Shown: in pieces, positions 8,874-17,220 of the stretch
Layout of the letters: every line of letters begins with the position of its first letter
How positions within the stretch are numbered: the stretch's first letter is position 1
NCBI GenBank assembly: GCA_037445775.1
Contig: JBBIJX010000003.1
Coordinates: 11,284 to 75,283 of the forward strand
DNA from: JBBUX01 sp037445775
Lineage (GTDB): Bacteria > Actinomycetota > Coriobacteriia > Anaerosomatales > PHET01
DNA length: 64,000 nucleotides
Reading direction: 5' to 3'
The notes under the pieces: model-generated
Database searches by the model: none
What the model was told of the DNA's origin: nothing
What the model saw: the letters and a program-made list of their open reading frames with translations, nothing else
Translations under genes and position numbers: made by a program

Positions 8874-10735
8874 CGTCCCATCCATGAGATCGCCGCAAGC
8901 GCGAGTGCTGCTACCGCGACGATCGTGGCGGCGTAAGCCTGCGCGTCGCCGGAGTGGAGCCGGCTCAGGCCACGGCCTGCGAGGCTTGCGCCGAGCGCGA
9001 GCAGGACCGTGAAGCCGTCTACGATGAGGCGGTCGCCCGCCGCCCACAGCCCGCGGCACACCGCGACCGCCGGACGGACCACAGCCCGGTCGACGAGCGC
9101 ATCGTAGTGGTACGCGGCGGCCAGCGTATCACCGACCGTACCCAGCCGCCTCCGTGTCGCCGCATCGCCGACCGGGCCACGCGACGCCGTCCACCCGGCA
9201 ACGCCGCCGATGACCGCAAGCGCGAGCGCAGCAGCAGAGATCGGCACCGACAGCGGCTCGGCATGCACGGCGAGCACCTCTACGACCGCCCCGTGAACGA
9301 GACCAAGCACAGCTGCCGGGAACGCGAGCACGACGAGCGGCACCCACATCGTGGCCGACGCCTCGTGCGCGTGGGCGTCGCTGTTCGGCGTACCGAAGAA
9401 CACGAGACGCGTGACGCGTGCGGCGTAGAACGCCGTCACGGCGCTAGCAACAAAGAGTGCGCTACCCGCCACCGGACTCGCATGCCAGACCGACTCGAGC
9501 ACCGCGTCCTTGCTGAAGAAGCCGGAAAGAGGCGCGATCCCCGCGAGCGCAAGTGCACCGATGAGCCACGTGCCGAACGTGACCGGCATGACCCGGCGCA
9601 ACCCGCCCATCTCGTGGACGTCCTGCGTGCCGACGCTGTGGATCACGCTGCCGGAGCCCAGGAAGAGCATCGCCTTGAAGGCCGCGTGGGTCATGAGGTG
9701 GAAGAACGCCGCCCCCCACGCGCCCACACCCAGAGCGGCGAACATGAAGCCGAGCTGCGAGATAGTCGAGTAGGCGAGGACCTTCTTGATGTCGCGTTGG
9801 ATCGCCGCGACGAGGGCAGCGCCGAGGGCCGAGATCACACCTGCCGTGAGCAGAAGCATCTGTGCGTGCGGGGCCGCGTCGAATACCGGCCACAGACGCG
9901 CGGTCAGGTAGACGCCGGCCGCGACCATCGTCGCAGCGTGAATGAGCGCCGAGACCGGCGTCGGCCCCTCCATGGCGTCAGGAAGCCACGCGTGGAGCGG
10001 GAACTGCGCGGACTTGCCTATCGCCCCGATGGCGAGACAGATCGCGGCCGCGCCTACCACGCCGGCGGGCATCGTGTCGACGAAGTCGAGCACGAGCGAA
10101 GATACGTCGGTACCGGCCTGCGTGACGAGGATCGCGATACCTGCCAAGAGTCCCACGTCGCCAACGCGCGTGGTGAGGAACGCCTTCGTCGCGGCGGCCG
10201 CGGCTGATGGCTTGGAGAACCAGAACCCGATGAGTAGGTACGAGCACGCGCCCACGAGTTCCCACCCGATGAAGAGCGTAGTCAGAGTGGCTGCGATGAC
10301 GACGAGGTTCATCGACCCGACGAACAGAGAGATCACCGCGAAGTAGCGTGCCCATCCCGGATCGCCATGCAGGTAGCCGATCGAGAAGACGACCACGCAC
10401 GCCGCAACGACGCCCACGACCAGGAGCATGAGCGCGGCCAGAGAGTCGACCGCGGTCGAGATGCGCAAGAACCAGTCCTCACCCACCACAAACCACAGTC
10501 TCTGAGGCGACGCGGCGGCGGCCGCGCTCGTTCCGAGCGCAGGATCGAAGGGGTCGCCTGCCGCAGCGATCGCCTGCAGGGAGGCGAGCCCATACGCCAC
10601 CGTCCCGAGCGGCCCCATGAGCGCGAGCAACGGCGCTGCGAGACGCGCCCGCTTCCCCACGAGCGCGATGACAAGGGCGAGAATGCCCGGCACCACGGCG
10701 AGGTAGAGAGGGTCGATGCGCAGAAGCCCGCTCAT
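8870..10735 (-). CDS. nuoL: NADH-quinone oxidoreductase subunit L
   Basis: This is the distal antiporter-like subunit of complex I, which carries the long lateral helix along the membrane arm. The 621-residue length, the FIGWELVGACSYLLIGFW helix with its essential Glu, the HAWLPDAMEGPTPVSALIHAATMV segment and the KKVLAYSTISQLG motif identify NuoL. A C-terminal hydrophobic helix follows a charged amphipathic stretch. The ATG forms an ATGA overlap with the nuoK stop, and the stop overlaps nuoM. Confidence 0.95.
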   Translation of the reverse strand: MSGLLRIDPLYLAVVPGILALVIALVGKRARLAAPLLALMGPLGTVAYGLASLQAIAAAGDPFDPALGTSAAAAASPQRLWFVVGEDWFLRISTAVDSLAALMLLVVGVVAACVVVFSIGYLHGDPGWARYFAVISLFVGSMNLVVIAATLTTLFIGWELVGACSYLLIGFWFSKPSAAAAATKAFLTTRVGDVGLLAGIAILVTQAGTDVSSLVLDFVDTMPAGVVGAAAICLAIGAIGKSAQFPLHAWLPDAMEGPTPVSALIHAATMVAAGVYLTARLWPVFDAAPHAQMLLLTAGVISALGAALVAAIQRDIKKVLAYSTISQLGFMFAALGVGAWGAAFFHLMTHAAFKAMLFLGSGSVIHSVGTQDVHEMGGLRRVMPVTFGTWLIGALALAGIAPLSGFFSKDAVLESVWHASPVAGSALFVASAVTAFYAARVTRLVFFGTPNSDAHAHEASATMWVPLVVLAFPAAVLGLVHGAVVEVLAVHAEPLSVPISAAALALAVIGGVAGWTASRGPVGDAATRRRLGTVGDTLAAAYHYDALVDRAVVRPAVAVCRGLWAAGDRLIVDGFTVLLALGASLAGRGLSRLHSGDAQAYAATIVAVAALALAAISWMGR

Positions 10736-11025
10736 CCGCGCACCTGCCGCAACTCGTCGATGCGCGTGGTACGCGCGGTACGGGCGATCGCCACCACAAG
10801 CGCCAGGCCGACCGCCGCCCCTGCGGCGGCGAGCACGATCAGGAGCAACGCGACGGCCTCGACCCTGCTACTGCCGCCCGCCGCCGCTCCGAGGCTCACG
10901 AGCAGCAGCAGCGGCGCCGCGATCATCACCTCGATGCTGGCAAGCACCGCGACGAGGTCGCGCCGCACGAGCACGCCGTAGAGGCCGATGGCGAACAGGG
11001 CACCGCTCACCGCGAGTGCGCTCAT
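10732..11025 (-). CDS. nuoK: NADH-quinone oxidoreductase subunit K
   Basis: This is a 97-residue, three-helix membrane subunit at the hinge of the complex I arm. The second helix carries the conserved Glu in VLASIEVMIAAPLLLLV, the MrpC-like proton-path residue. Length is normal (about 100). It overlaps nuoL by 4 bp and starts 4 bp inside the end of nuoJ, so translation of the membrane-arm genes is coupled. Confidence 0.92.
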   Translation of the reverse strand: MSALAVSGALFAIGLYGVLVRRDLVAVLASIEVMIAAPLLLLVSLGAAAGGSSRVEAVALLLIVLAAAGAAVGLALVVAIARTARTTRIDELRQVRG

Positions 11026-11507
11026 TCGGCATCACCCCGGCTTACCGCCACGACGGCGACGAGTGCCGCGAGCAGAAGCAGCCCAGCGAGTTCGAAGTGC
11101 GGCAGCAGGTCTGAGAGCAGCACGCGGCCCAGCGACGGACCGCCAGCCGCCGACGAATCCGCAGTCACTACGAAGGGCCGGAGCAGCATCACGATCAGGG
11201 CCCCCACACCGGCCGCCGATACGAGCGCGACCGGGTCGTGACGGGACTGGAGCGACGGCGCGCCGGGAACCTCGCGGTGCACGAGCATGATCGCGAAGAG
11301 CATGAGTACGAGGACGCCGCCCACGTAGACGAAGATCTCGGCGAGGGCGAGAAAACCGAAGCCGAACAGCGCGAAGAAGCCGGCGAGGGCGAGTAGGAAC
11401 GCGCCGAGACCGAACGCCATGCGCAGCATCTCTCGCGCCAATACCACCGCGAGCGCACCGGCTACCGCAAGCGCGGAGAGTGACCAGAACAGCACCTGCT
11501 CGCTCAC
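11022..11507 (-). CDS. nuoJ: NADH-quinone oxidoreductase subunit J
   Basis: This is a five-helix membrane subunit of complex I, 161 residues long. The third helix shows the typical LAEIFVYVGGVLVLMLFAIMLV signature with the conserved EIFVYVGG turn that forms a pi-bulge in known structures. The C-terminal part is shorter than in proteobacteria. The ATG makes a 4-bp overlap with the end of the NuoI fusion gene upstream. Confidence 0.93.
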   Translation of the reverse strand: MSEQVLFWSLSALAVAGALAVVLAREMLRMAFGLGAFLLALAGFFALFGFGFLALAEIFVYVGGVLVLMLFAIMLVHREVPGAPSLQSRHDPVALVSAAGVGALIVMLLRPFVVTADSSAAGGPSLGRVLLSDLLPHFELAGLLLLAALVAVVAVSRGDAE

Positions 11508-13513
11508 GCCGGACCACCCCCTGTGCGCGTGGGAGCATCGGCGCCCGTCGCACGCGTCCCGGTCCCGGCGCGCACCATCTCGTGCATGCCGAGAACGGTC
11601 AGGTCGCGACGGTAGAAGCTGAGTTCGTACTGGCCGGTGTGACGCAGCGCGTCAGTGGGGCACTGTTCGGCACACAGGCCGCAGAAGCAGCACTTGGAGA
11701 GGTCGAGTTCGTAGCGGGTCACCCGGCGCGCGCCTGGGTCGTCGATGCGCTCAACCTGGATCGCGTAGTCCGGACAGGCGTGTGCGCAGAACGTGCAACC
11801 CACGCACACGCCTGACGAGCACCTCAGACAGCGAGCGGCCTCGGCGAGCCCCTCCAGGTGCGTGAAGCCCAGCTCGACCGCGCGAAAGTCGCGCGCCCGC
11901 TCAGTGCCGTTCGCCAAGGGCATGTGCACGCGGCGGCGCGACGCCTCGACTCCCGCGAGCGCGGCCCGGGCGTACGACGGGTAGATCGGGACAGGGCGGT
12001 ACGTGCGGTCCAGCGCGAGGTCCTCGCCATCGAGGTAGCGCAGGATCGAGATCGCCGCCTCGTGACCGCTAGCGATCGACGCTATGGCCGACCCGGGGCC
12101 AGTGACCACTTCACCGCACGCGAACACGCCGCGCACCTGCGTCGTCATGAGCGCACCGTCCACCGGCAGCATCCCGCGGTCTGTAAGAAGCAGGTCACTG
12201 CCGGATACGACGCCGTCGAGCGCGGGCTCCTGGCCGATGGCGAAGATCACCACGTCGGCGGCCAGGTCTGTGAACTCCTCAGCGAATACCGGAGCGAACC
12301 TTCCTTGAGCGTCGAAGACGGAGAGGCAGCTCTGCAGGCGCATGCCTGCCACGCGGCCGTCCTTCACGAGTACTTCCTTCGGGCCGTAGGAGCAGATCGC
12401 GACGACCCCCTCGTCGAGCGCCTCATCGATCTCCCACGGGTGAGCCGGCAGTTCATCCATCGACTCGAGAGAGGATAGCCTCACCTCGGCGGCACCACAG
12501 CGCAGCGCAACGCGGGCGCAGTCCACTGCAACGTTGCCGCCACCGATAACGAGCACACTCCTGCCCCTGACGCCGCAATCGGCCTTGCCGTTGCCGGCCT
12601 TGAGGAAGTCGAGCGCGCCCCGCACCCCGTCCGCGTCCGCGCCCGGGATGGGCAGCATCCGGCTCAGCTGCAGCCCCACCGCGATGAGGACTGCGTCGTA
12701 CTCGCCGATGAGGTGGTCGATGGGCACGTCGCGCCCGATCTCGACGCCGGCGAACAGGCGCATCCCCATCGCACGCAGGTCGCTGATCTCTGTGTGAAGC
12801 ACGTCGCGCGGCAGGCGGTACGCGGGGACGCCGGAGTAGAGCGCGCCACCGGGAACCGCCTCCTTCTCATAGACGTGAACCTCGAAACCGGCCTGCATGA
12901 GGTCGAACGCGGCAGCGAGTCCGCTCGGACCCGATCCGATGATGGCCACCCGCTCTTCGCGGGTGAGCGGCAGCGGCTTGACACGCTCCATGCGATGGGC
13001 CGAATAACGCTCGTAGGCAACACGGTGCAACGGCCTGATCGCGATCGGTTCGTCGAAGTACTGGCGCTTGCACGCGCTCTCGCAGGGGTGGTGACAGATG
13101 CGCCCTAGGACTCCCGGCATGACGTTTCGGGCGCGCACCAGTTCGTACGCTTCGGCGGCCTTGTCGTCGGCAAGCAGGTACGACTGGCCACGGGCGTCTA
13201 CGTTCGCCGGGCAGTTGCCCACGCACGGCGGCAGCTCACCGGACTGGTGCAGCGCGTCGATGTGGCTGTTGTAGGAGACAGCCTCGCGCTCGATGAGCGG
13301 GACATCGTCGCGGCCCAGGACCCCGGTCAGACGCAACGCTCCACGCCAGCGTGGCGACAGCGTGACCCGTTCGGCGGGATAGCGCAGTGTGTCCGGGCGC
13401 TTCGTCGCACGACGGGCGGTGATCCCAAGCCCGGTCGCCACGCTCAGCCAGCGCTCGGCGAAGCCCTTGATACCGGGTGAGAAATCGTCGGTCACGCTCA
13501 CCGCGAGCGGCAT
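11504..13513 (-). CDS. nuoI: NuoI split by an inserted GltD/NfnB-like FAD-NAD(P) oxidoreductase (fusion)
   Basis: This 669-residue protein occupies the nuoI slot. Residues about 12-72 resemble the NuoI N-terminus (ITARR...YPAERVTLSPRWRG). The canonical NuoI double [4Fe-4S] ferredoxin is at the end, with C570/573/576/580 and C608/611/614/618. Between them lies a GltD-type dehydrogenase. It has N-terminal Fe-S cysteines (C97, C101, C140, C144, C148), an FAD dinucleotide motif IIGSGPSGLA (191-200), an NAD(P) motif VIGGGNVAV (322-330) and a closing FAD segment GEVVTGPGSAIASIASG (467-483). The module probably passes NAD(P)H electrons through FAD to the peripheral clusters, replacing NuoEFG. That role is inference. 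ATG 13513 is the first credible start, lying 47 nt after the nuoH stop. The gene overlaps nuoJ by 4 bp. The open frame continues upstream to 14032 only as antisense-like sequence. Confidence 0.9.
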   Translation of the reverse strand: MPLAVSVTDDFSPGIKGFAERWLSVATGLGITARRATKRPDTLRYPAERVTLSPRWRGALRLTGVLGRDDVPLIEREAVSYNSHIDALHQSGELPPCVGNCPANVDARGQSYLLADDKAAEAYELVRARNVMPGVLGRICHHPCESACKRQYFDEPIAIRPLHRVAYERYSAHRMERVKPLPLTREERVAIIGSGPSGLAAAFDLMQAGFEVHVYEKEAVPGGALYSGVPAYRLPRDVLHTEISDLRAMGMRLFAGVEIGRDVPIDHLIGEYDAVLIAVGLQLSRMLPIPGADADGVRGALDFLKAGNGKADCGVRGRSVLVIGGGNVAVDCARVALRCGAAEVRLSSLESMDELPAHPWEIDEALDEGVVAICSYGPKEVLVKDGRVAGMRLQSCLSVFDAQGRFAPVFAEEFTDLAADVVIFAIGQEPALDGVVSGSDLLLTDRGMLPVDGALMTTQVRGVFACGEVVTGPGSAIASIASGHEAAISILRYLDGEDLALDRTYRPVPIYPSYARAALAGVEASRRRVHMPLANGTERARDFRAVELGFTHLEGLAEAARCLRCSSGVCVGCTFCAHACPDYAIQVERIDDPGARRVTRYELDLSKCCFCGLCAEQCPTDALRHTGQYELSFYRRDLTVLGMHEMVRAGTGTRATGADAPTRTGGGPA

Positions 13514-13560
13514 GCTGATGGGCGTGCGGTCGGGCGCTCCGTCCTGATCGCGTCTGCGTG

Positions 13561-14520
13561 TCAGAGCCACGGCAGCACCGCCCCCACGATCACGAGCTGC
13601 AGCAAAGCCATGGGTGTGAGCACCTTCCACGCGAACCCCATGAGCTGGTCCGGCCGCATGCGAGGAAACGTCCACTTCGCCCAGATCATCGCCATCGTGA
13701 TCACGACCGTGAGCCCCACGAACACAACGCCCCCGGCGATGCCGGGCAACCCGAGGCCTCCGCCCAGAAACGTCGCCGCCCCGAAGAGCGACGCTGCGAC
13801 GATGCCCCCGTATTCGGCCATCATGAAGATCGCCCACCGAATGCCGGAGTACTCCGCGAAGTAGCCCGCCACGAGCTCGGACTCCGCCTCGGGCAGGTCG
13901 AACGGGCCGCGGTTGAGCTCCGCGATCGACGAGATCACGTAGACGGCGAAACCGATCGCGAGCAGCGGGATCCACCACAGCCGCCACTCCTCGCGGATCG
14001 TGACCGTGGACAGCGAGCCCGCGAGCAGACACAGCGCAAGCACCGAGAGCGTCCGCGGGACCTCATAGGAGACCATCTGCGCCGCAGCACGCACGCCGCC
14101 GATCGACGCATAGGAGCTCTTGCTCGACCACCCTGCGGCGACGATGCCAAGCACGCTCAGGCCCGGCACGGCGAGAAAGAACAGGGCACCGGTCTCGATG
14201 TCGAAAGGCGCCCACCCCGATCCGAATGGGATGACGACGAGGGCCGAAGCGCACGGGACGAAGACGAGGTACGGCATGGCGCGGAAGAAGCGTGCATCCG
14301 CGTTCGCCGGTGTGATGTCCTCCTTGAGCACGAGCTTCACGGTGTCGGCGAGCGTCTGCAACAACCCGAAGGGACCGGCCTGCTGCGGGCCGAAGCGCAT
14401 CTGCACCCGGCCAGCGATCTTGCGCTCACCCCACACGCCTATGAGCGCGGCGATGGCGACGAGCAGCGAAGCCCCCAGGCCTGCCAAGGCGCCGTGCGCA
14501 AGCGGCGTGAGCCCGCTCAC
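13561..14520 (-). CDS. nuoH: NADH-quinone oxidoreductase subunit H
   Basis: NuoH is the membrane subunit that forms the quinone chamber with NuoB and NuoD. The 319 residues form about eight helices. Signature loops are present: GERKIAGRVQMRFGPQQAGPFG near the start, then EVPRTL, AELNRGPFDLPEAESELVAG with the cytosolic acidic residues, and WTFPRMRPDQLM near the end. The GTG at 14520 overlaps the nuoD stop (GTGA) and removes a long Arg-rich false extension. Confidence 0.95.
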   Translation of the reverse strand: MSGLTPLAHGALAGLGASLLVAIAALIGVWGERKIAGRVQMRFGPQQAGPFGLLQTLADTVKLVLKEDITPANADARFFRAMPYLVFVPCASALVVIPFGSGWAPFDIETGALFFLAVPGLSVLGIVAAGWSSKSSYASIGGVRAAAQMVSYEVPRTLSVLALCLLAGSLSTVTIREEWRLWWIPLLAIGFAVYVISSIAELNRGPFDLPEAESELVAGYFAEYSGIRWAIFMMAEYGGIVAASLFGAATFLGGGLGLPGIAGGVVFVGLTVVITMAMIWAKWTFPRMRPDQLMGFAWKVLTPMALLQLVIVGAVLPWL

Positions 14521-15662
14521 CTGTCGACCTCGCCGAAGACGGGGTCGAGCGAGCCGAGCACGACCACGAGATCGGAGAGTGTGTGCCCCTCGCACAGCAG
14601 AGGCAGCAGCGCGAGATTGCAGAAGGCAGGGCTGCGCACGTGCATCCGATACGGACGCGGCGACCCGTCGCTCACGAGGTAGACTCCGAGTGACCCGCGC
14701 GCGGACTCGATGTGGTCGTATGCCTCGCCCGGCTCGGGCGCGATGAGACGCGGCAAGCCGTCGGTCCGAAATGCGCCGGCGTGCATCTGCGTGATGGCCT
14801 GCTCGATGATGCGGCAGCTCTCGAAACACTCGTAGAGCTTCACGCGCCCGCGGTCATAGGCGTCACCGTTATCCCCGACCACTACGTCGAAGTCCATGCG
14901 CGGGTAGACCGAGTACGGGTCGTTCTTACGAAGGTCCCACTTCATGCCGCTTGCGCGCGCGACCGGACCCGACGCCCCCCAAGACGCCGCCTCCTCGGCC
15001 GACAGGACTCCGATGCCCTTGAGCCGCCCCCGCGCGATCGTGTTGCCGAAGAAGAGCCGGTCCATCTCGTCGAGGGCCGGCCGCGCCGCCTTGGTGAACG
15101 CGAGAACGTCGCCGGTCCACCCTTTCGGCGCGTCGTACGCCACACCGCCGGGCCTGACGTAGTTGTAGGTCAGCCGCGCCCCGCACAACTCCTCGAACAG
15201 CTCGACGATGCGCTCACGCAGGTCGAACGCGTAGACAAAGAAGGTGAACGCGCCTGTGTCGGCCGCCGATGCTCCGATGCCCATCATGTGGCTCGCGATG
15301 CGCTGCAGTTCGCAAACGATGACGCGCAGGTACTCGGCGCGCTCGGGAACCGGAATGTTCGCCAAGCGCTCGACCGCGCGGCAGTACGCCCAGTTCGCGT
15401 ACATGCTACCCACATAGTCGAGACGGTCGGTCAACGGAACTATCTGCAGGTATGTGCGATTCTCGGCCATCTTCTCGATGCCGCGGTGCAAGTAGCCGAT
15501 TACCGGCACGGCCTTGACGACCACGTCACCGTCCAGGTGCACGATCACGCGTCCCACGCCGTGCGTCGACGGGTGTGAGGGGCCGACGTTGACTACGAGC
15601 TCCTCGACGGGACGGCCGTCGACAGCCACTGCGGGGGTCCTCGACTCGATCTCGACGCTCAT
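14517..15662 (-). CDS. nuoD: NADH-quinone oxidoreductase subunit D (49-kDa)
   Basis: This is the peripheral-arm subunit descended from the large subunit of NiFe hydrogenases, and it lines the quinone site. The 381-residue protein contains the quinone-site loop GPSHPSTHGV (His/Tyr region, about 27-36), the GYLHRGIEKMAE segment and the later YHRSD-equivalent region, and it ends in a conserved LGSLDPVFGEVDR. It follows nuoC by 15 nt, which contain a good GGAGGTGA-type ribosome site. Confidence 0.95.
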   Translation of the reverse strand: MSVEIESRTPAVAVDGRPVEELVVNVGPSHPSTHGVGRVIVHLDGDVVVKAVPVIGYLHRGIEKMAENRTYLQIVPLTDRLDYVGSMYANWAYCRAVERLANIPVPERAEYLRVIVCELQRIASHMMGIGASAADTGAFTFFVYAFDLRERIVELFEELCGARLTYNYVRPGGVAYDAPKGWTGDVLAFTKAARPALDEMDRLFFGNTIARGRLKGIGVLSAEEAASWGASGPVARASGMKWDLRKNDPYSVYPRMDFDVVVGDNGDAYDRGRVKLYECFESCRIIEQAITQMHAGAFRTDGLPRLIAPEPGEAYDHIESARGSLGVYLVSDGSPRPYRMHVRSPAFCNLALLPLLCEGHTLSDLVVVLGSLDPVFGEVDR

Positions 15663-15677
15663 CCGCCCTTCACCTCC

Positions 15678-16148
15678 CTAGATGTAGTCCGGGCGCCTGA
15701 TCAGCCGCGGTGACGAGTAGTCCTTACGCAGAGGATGGCCCTCGAAGTCGTCGGGTAGCAGGATGCGCCGCAGGTCCGGGTGACCTTCGAACACGATGCC
15801 GAACAAGTCGTAGACCTCGCGCTCCTGCCAGAGCGCCGCTGGCCACAGCGGCACGAGGCTGTCGATGCGGGCTTCGTCGCGTCCCACGCGGCACTTGACG
15901 AAGAGCTTCGTCGAGAGAGAGCGCGAACCGACGCGATAGACCACGACGAACTCGTCGACTCGGTCCACCGCGGTCACCATTCCGAGGCGGTCGAAACCGG
16001 CATCGCGGAGCTCGCGCATCGTAGTCAGCAGGTCGCCAGCGTCGATGTTGATGACGGCGTCGCCGAACTCAAGTGAAACCGCGAGACTGAAGTTCGGATT
16101 GCGTTCCGCGATGCGTTCGAGCAGTTCGTCAACCTCGCGTTGTCTCAC
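15678..16148 (-). CDS. nuoC: NADH-quinone oxidoreductase subunit C (30-kDa)
   Basis: This is a small peripheral subunit, 156 residues, with no cofactor, that docks on NuoD. The family hallmark ALWQEREVYDLFGIVFEGHPDLRRILLPDDFEGHPLRKDY occupies about residues 105-145. It is a separate protein here, not the NuoCD fusion of enterobacteria. The GTG start overlaps the nuoB stop by 4 bp. Confidence 0.94.
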   Translation of the reverse strand: MRQREVDELLERIAERNPNFSLAVSLEFGDAVINIDAGDLLTTMRELRDAGFDRLGMVTAVDRVDEFVVVYRVGSRSLSTKLFVKCRVGRDEARIDSLVPLWPAALWQEREVYDLFGIVFEGHPDLRRILLPDDFEGHPLRKDYSSPRLIRRPDYI

Positions 16149-16696
16149 GCTCCGTCACCGCCCTCGCGCGGGAGCAGAGTGGCGCGCTCACGACGCTTGC
16201 CCGGAGCGATCGACTCTGTCTTGACGAGCTCGCGCAGCTGGACGATCCCGTCTTGGAGCGACTCAGGCCGCGGCGGGCAACCGGCGATGTAGACGTCTAC
16301 CGGCAGGAACTCGTCGGCGCCGCGCACGACCGAGTACGTGTCGTAGTAGAAGATGCCGCCCGAGATCGTGCAATTCCCCATCGCGACAACCCATTTCGGG
16401 TCGGGCATCTGGTCGTAGAGCCGCTGGACCGCCGGCTTCATCTTCTCGGTGATCGTGCCCGCGAGGATCATCACGTCGGTGTGCCTGGGGTCGGGACGCG
16501 GGAACGTCCCGAGCCTGTCGAAGTCGAACTTCGAGAACGACGCGGCTATGAGCTCCATCGCGCAACACGCCGTTCCCATGGGAAACGCCCACAGCGACTG
16601 ACCCCGCGACCAGTTCACGAGCGCGTCGAGGCTCGTGAGGATGACGCCGCCGGGGCCCGAGTCGAGCGCGGCGCCGATGCGGTCTACGACCGCCAT
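16145..16696 (-). CDS. nuoB: NADH-quinone oxidoreductase subunit B (cluster N2 subunit)
   Basis: NuoB carries the terminal [4Fe-4S] cluster N2 that reduces quinone. Ligands are visible as the tandem Cys in MGTACCAMEL, the Cys in GNCTISGG and the Cys in GCPPRPE. The 183-residue length is normal. The ATG lies inside the end of nuoA (13-bp overlap) in a different frame. A basic tail follows residue 165. Confidence 0.95.
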   Translation of the reverse strand: MAVVDRIGAALDSGPGGVILTSLDALVNWSRGQSLWAFPMGTACCAMELIAASFSKFDFDRLGTFPRPDPRHTDVMILAGTITEKMKPAVQRLYDQMPDPKWVVAMGNCTISGGIFYYDTYSVVRGADEFLPVDVYIAGCPPRPESLQDGIVQLRELVKTESIAPGKRRERATLLPREGGDGA

Positions 16697-17052
16697 TCAA
16701 GCGCCCCTTTTCGCCATGCGTACGCGAGGCCGAGCCCGAGCAGCGCGACGAAGGCGCCCACCGCCACGAGCGCGAACGCGCTGCCGCGCAACTCGGATGC
16801 GACGGCGAACAGAAGGATCGCCTCAGCATCGAAGATCACGAAGAGCATGGCGACCGTCGAGAATCGCATGTGCTGGAGCGACCATGGCGCACCGGCCTGC
16901 TCGAGTCCGCACTCGAAGGGTGTCAGCTTCTCAGGATACGGCCTGTGGGGCGCAAGCAGGCGGTTCGCGATGAAAACGACGCCGATGAAGCCCGCCGCGG
17001 CAGCGACCATCCCCACCACGAACAGCAGTCCCTGCGTCACCGCTCCCGACAT
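16684..17052 (-). CDS. nuoA: NADH-quinone oxidoreductase subunit A
   Basis: This is a three-helix membrane subunit, 122 residues, and the first gene of the operon. The conserved loop PHRPYPEKLTPFECGLEQAG between helix 1 and 2 and the FVIFDAEAILLF helix with its acidic pair are typical of NuoA. ATG 17052 is chosen because GGGGAGG lies 4 nt upstream. The open frame runs on to 17193, but that stretch contains the promoter and operator. The leader from the predicted start site is about 75 nt. Confidence 0.94.
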   Translation of the reverse strand: MSGAVTQGLLFVVGMVAAAAGFIGVVFIANRLLAPHRPYPEKLTPFECGLEQAGAPWSLQHMRFSTVAMLFVIFDAEAILLFAVASELRGSAFALVAVGAFVALLGLGLAYAWRKGALEWRS

Positions 17053-17139
17053 CGCGCCTCCCCGCGGCCGCCTTTCGACCGCCAAAGTCCAGAAGGCGGA
17101 TCGAACGCGCACGACGCATCGCCAGGACGCGTCTGCGCA

Positions 17140-17168
17140 AGTGTAGAGAACACCAACTCTTTTGTAAA
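17140..17168 (-). promoter_or_regulatory. nuo operon promoter
   Basis: On the minus strand a -35 box TTTACA (17168-17163) and a -10 box TACACT (17145-17140) are separated by exactly 17 bp, about 88 bp upstream of the nuoA ATG. They match the sigma-70 consensus at 5/6 and 4/6 positions. The -35 box lies inside the Rex-like palindrome at 17162-17179. Confidence 0.65.
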
Positions 17169-17179
17169 TATTGTTACAA
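17162..17179. promoter_or_regulatory. Rex-like operator overlapping the nuo -35 box
   Basis: The minus strand reads TTGTAACAATATTTACAA, an 18-bp imperfect palindrome of half-sites TTGTAAC and TTGTAAA (on the opposite strand). The layout matches known Rex (NADH/NAD+ redox repressor) sites, which are TTGT-xxx-N4-xxx-ACAA. Rex represses nuo and cyd operons in streptomycetes. Here binding would block the -35 box. No rex gene is in the window. Confidence 0.6.
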
Positions 17180-17220
17180 TCTCGCGCGCACATCCGTCAC
17201 GAACAGCGAAGATGGTGCTG

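Noticed and set aside
8954..10207. 417-codon plus-strand open frame opposite nuoL
   Set aside because: Composition is extremely Arg/His/Glu-rich and mirrors the codons of the real nuoL gene on the other strand.
13514..14032. Upstream extension of the NuoI fusion gene by 173 codons
   Set aside because: It lies wholly within nuoH in another frame, is Arg/Gly/His-rich, and has no NuoI homology.
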